A program made the translations under genes and the position numbers. Source: Membranipora membranacea (Eukaryota; Bryozoa; Gymnolaemata; Cheilostomatida; Membraniporidae). Taken from it: 64,000 bases of DNA. Below are positions 59,851-64,000 of this stretch, piece after piece; within the stretch, counting starts at the first letter, position 1; each line of letters starts with the position of its first letter. Under the pieces are notes generated by a model. The model was not told the DNA's origin. It did no database searches and saw nothing but the letters and a program-made list of their open reading frames with translations. The stretch spans positions 26,538,001-26,602,000 of the forward strand of contig OU612068.1 of the NCBI GenBank assembly GCA_914767715.1, written 5' to 3'.

Positions 59851-61393
59851 ATATCAATGCATTTTAAAGATCTCTTGTAGGCAATATTGTTGTGAATTTA
59901 TTCCTGTTCAGTCATATTTTTGTATTCAATTTCTTTCTGTGGTCATTTAAGTCACCCAAATTTCTCTTGACTATGCAATTGCTATAATGACTGTTTGGAA
60001 TGTGAAAGATTCAACTTCTTTTTGTTGAAACTTGGTCGTTTATTAAGTCACAAACTCTCATCTCTAAGTCTCGTTCACAGGTCGGATCTTGCACTCATAC
60101 CCTCCTAACACTTGCTCAAAGTTTAAGCGTTTTATTTTAATACTTCAAATAATTATTTAGATATGAATATAACATGAAAAATACAATACACCAGACAGTG
60201 CACTGCGCCTGAAAAGGCTACCCCCTAAACTGCAGCCGTAGAGTTACTATATTATGGCTGCAGATGACGAGGTCAGGGATAGCTTGATAACAAACACAAC
60301 TGACGGTGCTTGGTCAATGATCAGGACTATCGGTTGATTTAGTGAGATACTGTTGGCGTGTTTAGAAAGGGAGTTTATGTCAGCATGGGTAGGCTGTCCG
60401 GGTGGCCTGCCCAGGCTTGAATTGTGTTCTTTAAAAAATCACGGTATTATATAAAATGTTGCCATCAACTCAGCTCCAGCTGGGTGCTATTGGAGCCTAT
60501 CCATGAATAACCAAGGAATAGTATTCGTAGGCTTACGTTCATTACTTGATAGTTCCTATGTGTTAATTTCACTTTGATATCGATAATAACTGCAAAACTC
60601 ATATCATTTATCCTGATGTTGTAGGACCATAGACTTAATATGTTAATATTAATATATATATATCATAAGTCTCTGGGTAGGACAGTCCGTGTGGGTAGAT
60701 TTGAGCTTGAAGAGTTGATCGTCCACAATATGGAGAGTTGTCTTTCTCTTTGATAAACTGACAACTTCTGTGTCAAGCCTACCCCTCAATTTAATTCATT
60801 TTATAGCCTGGCAATTCATATTGCTTTAGTTATTCAAGATTCACACAGCGAAAAAGATCAAAAATCAAACTAAAAAAAAAACAGCAGGTTGAAATAAACT
60901 GCAAATGGACTTAGGTATGATGTCAGTTGGTTATGAGTTGATGGCTGATGGATCCTTCTAAAACGGAGAAAATGCTGACGTCATTAGGATTCTGATTGAA
61001 TTTCCATTTCATTTCATGTATCAATAAAAGACAAATGTACATTGGTGATTACAATGGCGTCCTAACACATCAGCAATGCAGTGTAAGGGGAAAATCGATG
61101 GTCATCAGCCATGATAGTTTGAACCAAACTATTGTATTTTACAGAATGATTACAACATCAGTAAATGAAATTAAACCAGCACAAAAAGGCGAACTTTAGC
61201 TATATTGGTTTTTCTATATTGCAGCGATTTCCTTTCATTTAAAATTAATTAATTATTCAGATAGGCCTATATACTGCACTTACAATGCATGATCAGAGTA
61301 TAGTTGTTTGGCAAAGTCTGTAATTGATTTCCTTTCTAGTATTAATTTTGAATAACATGGGAAGGTGATTAGATTCATTTTACCTGTCCAAAA
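59851..61393. other. Intergenic: giant-gene 3' end and LamG-gene 5' end
   Basis: AT-rich sequence. AATAAA occurs at 60893-60898 and 61023-61028 on the plus strand, both about 1 kb from the giant-gene stop, so the true poly(A) site is unclear. A short (AT)n tract lies near 60645-60664. A TCTATATTGCAG acceptor-like site ends near 61224 and may belong to a leader exon of the next gene. No coding sequence supported. Confidence 0.5.
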
Positions 61394-63765
61394 ATGGATG
61401 CTTTCATATTAAATCTAAGAAGACTGGCTCTCCTGATGACATTAATGCATGCTGTAGGAGGCACTGAGAAATACAAATCCCCGTTGCTTTTTGTCAAGTT
61501 TGACGGTAACACCAAGGATTTAACAGGAAGGAACTCAGATGCCGAGTTGGGAAGCGCTGTGTCTTATACTACAGGGCCGTATGGTGAAGAGAACGGTGGT
61601 GTACTCCTGGACGGCTCCATCAACTCTTACGTGGAGTGGACAAATGGCGACGGCGGTCCTCTACAATTCAAGGATGAAGTCACTCTTATCTATTGGTCAG
61701 TTTTCAAGGTCAAAATATGGTTTTTGACATATGATTTCAAAATAATGCAAGTTCCATTCTGCTTTGCAGATAAAATAATAAATAAATAATGAACCACTGC
61801 ATGAATTGTTGCCCAAATAGACTACACCCTGCGGAGAATATCCCTGCTGATCAGAGCACAGGCCTTAGTTTCACAAATTCTTGTGTCTTTACGTTAGGGT
61901 GAAGAATCTTGGCTCCCCCAGAGGGATGATATTCGGATACTGGAACTCTGGTGAGGCGGGATCTGATTTTCCGTGGGAAGTGGGAGTATAATGTAGAGAA
62001 TATGATCTTCATTCGGATGAGAACAGATGAGGAGAATATAAGATACCAGGTAGCAGATACGTTTACCACGGATACATGGGTACAGGTAGCCTTCACTTAT
62101 CAGCAGTCTACAGGATACCACAGGTTATATAAGGATGGTGTCCTCCTCTGGCAAACGTGAGTACCATCCGTCAGCGACTCATTATCTACGGAAAATGGAA
62201 ATTTTACGTAAAATGTTTTAAATAGCAGCAACCCTGTCCCCTCCCCTCCCCTCCCCTCTCCTCCCCTCACCTCCCCTCCCCCTCCCCCTCAGGGTTAGAT
62301 TGGCAGCTGTAAAACAGTATCCAAAACACACTTTAAGTTTTTAACTAAGAATGTTTCTGGTGATGGCACGAATTCTCAATTTTCAGTTGAGTTTCAGGCA
62401 TCTTCTCCTGTCTCTTTGATTATAGTTTTGGCTAACACATAATAGTTTGGAAGTGGCCTAAGAGTCTTATCCCTAATTATGTCTTAGTGACCAAACTTGA
62501 ATTTGTTCTAGCACTGAACAGCACACCGGAGAATTCTGGACGGATTCCAACAATGTACGGATGGGTTATCGTAGACCAGGCGATGCAAGCGCATATAGTT
62601 TTAACGGAGCGGTCTCATGTCTTCAACTTTATGACGCTTACATGTCCTATGGAGAGATATCTAGAGCTGCTTCACTTTGCAATCCCACATGTGAGCTTCA
62701 TATTGTCGACAAAAGAGTTGTGAGGTCTGCATTCCTCAACTCTTGGTCAAATCATCCTAAAGGAGAATTTAGAAAACATCATAATTGATCATGTGGCTGT
62801 ATTAATTCTTTGGTTCAATTCTTGACATTCTGCAAACTTGACCTTCAGCTTATTTATGACAGCTTTAAAAATACTTTTTGGAAGCAGTTTCAGATTGCAA
62901 TGTTCCTCTCTCCAGTATTCTTGTTCATGTCAAAAGAGAAAAAGAATGGCACTTTTAATAATTTAGTTCGACACGATAACCGCAATTCTCAATTCCAGAC
63001 ATGGCACTGAATCCTTGGCCTGTACCTCTAGGAATGTGGCCCCTCAATGAGCAGTACAGTACCTACGATATGACGTCAACACCGGGAGACAATCACATCA
63101 CCCCTCACCTGGCGTATTCGGACTCTGGTCTGTCAGGCAATCCAGCTGGTAGCTATCAGCTAAAGGGAAACATAGATTCATACTTGGAGATTGACAACTC
63201 CAACTACCAACTCTCTCCTCTCAACAGTTTCACATACACACTCTGGTTATACCCAACCGACTCGTAAGTTCTCACAACACTTTAGACATCAGAAATTCAC
63301 CGATAGATTTTATTTTGAATGGTTGTAAAAAAGAGTGAAATACAGTTAAACTTATGGCTGCTTATCTTCCGATTCATCCTTGTAAAAACGGACATATCTT
63401 TTTTAAAAGTCTTTTGAAGTTTTTATTACAGTTTATCTACTATCTCTAAATTAATTCTGCAGGGATTATTTGGTTATTTTGATATCAGTATTTTAATTCT
63501 AATTGTCTTTTTATTTGAATAAGCTTAATCCTTGTTTAGCCCAACGGTGTAAACAATTTACCCTCCTTTTTCAGGACCAGCCATTTTCCAGCACTACAAT
63601 ATGAGTTTGGCACAGAGGAGTCAGGGACCCAGAACTGGGCTCTGCACCTGTGGATCGTTCCCACTGGTGTCTACTTCTGCAGCACAGCCGAATGTCACTC
63701 TCAACCTATGAACATCCAGCCATACAGATGGAATTTCATAGCTTGGTCTTATGACTTCTCAATAG
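61394..63765 (+). CDS. Secreted LamG/concanavalin-like protein (5' part)
   Basis: Six exons chain in phase: 61394-61695, 61898-61950, 61997-62156, 62512-62690, 62999-63263, 63575-63765 (383 aa), leaving the window through a GTAACT donor. ATG 61394 starts a hydrophobic signal-like segment (LALLMTLMHAV). Unit 1 (about residues 28-230) has the LamG/jelly-roll pattern: LLFVKFDGNTKDLTG, VLLDGSINSYVEW, DEVTLIYWVKN, DTWVQVAFTY, YKDGVLLW and FNGAVSCLQLYDAYMSYGEI. Unit 2 starts about residue 235 (GMWPLNEQYSTYDMT) with YQLKGNIDSYLEI, FTYTLWLYP and PYRWNFIAWSYDFS. These are beta-sandwich domains of extracellular carbohydrate-binding or adhesion proteins. Ligand unknown; the 3' end lies beyond the window. 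Confidence 0.88.
61951..61996 (+). other. 46-bp intron in the LamG gene
   Basis: GTGAGG to ATGTAG, 46 nt. Removing it joins MIFGYWNSG to ENMIFIRMRTDEEN in frame and restores a continuous LamG-like strand order; reading through meets a TAA at once. It is far shorter than the other introns of the window (mostly over 100 bp). Confidence 0.7.
62230..62290. repeat. C/T-rich simple repeat
   Basis: (CCCCT)n polypyrimidine tract in the intron 62157-62511 of the LamG gene. The complementary strand is G-rich in runs of four and could form G-quadruplexes. Confidence 0.85.
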
Positions 63766-64000
63766 GTAACTCCATATTTTCTCTTGTGGTTTGAAAGTAA
63801 ATCCAACATTTGTCAGCAGTGTTATGAGTAATAAAGGCTTGAAATGCAACTTAGTTATAGAGAGGGCAGCTCTCGATTTCTGGTGAAACATGCGATAGAT
63901 ACTTGACATAGATTGTTTACGATTACAAATGCAGAAAAAACAACTTTCTCTTTTCATTCTATTGTTCACTATAATTGTATAAGTAACGGCTTGTAGCACC

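Noticed and set aside
61951-61996. Frameshift mutation in the LamG gene
   Set aside because: GT...AG boundaries, correct phase and the better domain alignment after removal favour a very short intron; kept as an alternative only.

Overview
The window is nuclear DNA from an invertebrate animal. The base composition is AT-rich. Genes are split into many short exons by GT-AG introns, mostly of 0.1-1 kb. The recognisable products (multi-C2H2 zinc finger protein, lysosomal beta-mannosidase, secreted LamG-type protein) are animal-like, and a tRNA-derived SINE and a hAT-type MITE sit in introns. I cannot assign a phylum from the sequence alone. Every exon chain below was built by eye from splice sites and checked for unbroken reading phase. 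None has been checked against transcripts or databases.

Layout, left to right. (1) About 1649-6372, minus strand: a C2H2 zinc finger gene, ten coding exons resolved, 3' end unresolved; a 286-bp hAT-like MITE lies in its last resolved intron. (2) 6755-15419, plus strand: a complete 17-exon beta-mannosidase gene (895 aa), head-to-head with the zinc finger gene across about 380 bp. Both catalytic glutamates are present. (3) 16145-59850, plus strand: a giant gene of 49 exons that chain in phase into a predicted 4,444-aa protein rich in Lys, Pro, Glu and Ala. It carries tandem repeats, ETP-type phospho-motif arrays, polybasic and acidic patches, a charged helix, NPF/DPF-type peptide motifs and several 30-bp microexons. 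I do not recognise the family. (4) 52996-56335, minus strand: a complete five-exon gene nested in a 5.4-kb intron of the giant gene. It encodes a secreted, cysteine-free (after the signal) 569-aa protein. About 430 aa of it are some 33 copies of a 13-14-residue Asn/Gly repeat, preceded by a Tyr/Ser/Lys/Pro segment. Its own intron holds a 449-bp SINE with a 17-bp target duplication. (5) 61394 to the window end, plus strand: the 5' part of a secreted protein with at least two LamG/concanavalin-like units, including a 46-bp intron.

The genes do not form a pathway. The two relations visible in the DNA are the shared divergent promoter region (zinc finger gene / beta-mannosidase) and the nesting of the Asn/Gly-repeat gene inside the giant gene. 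The nested gene and the giant gene are the two candidates for something not yet described.
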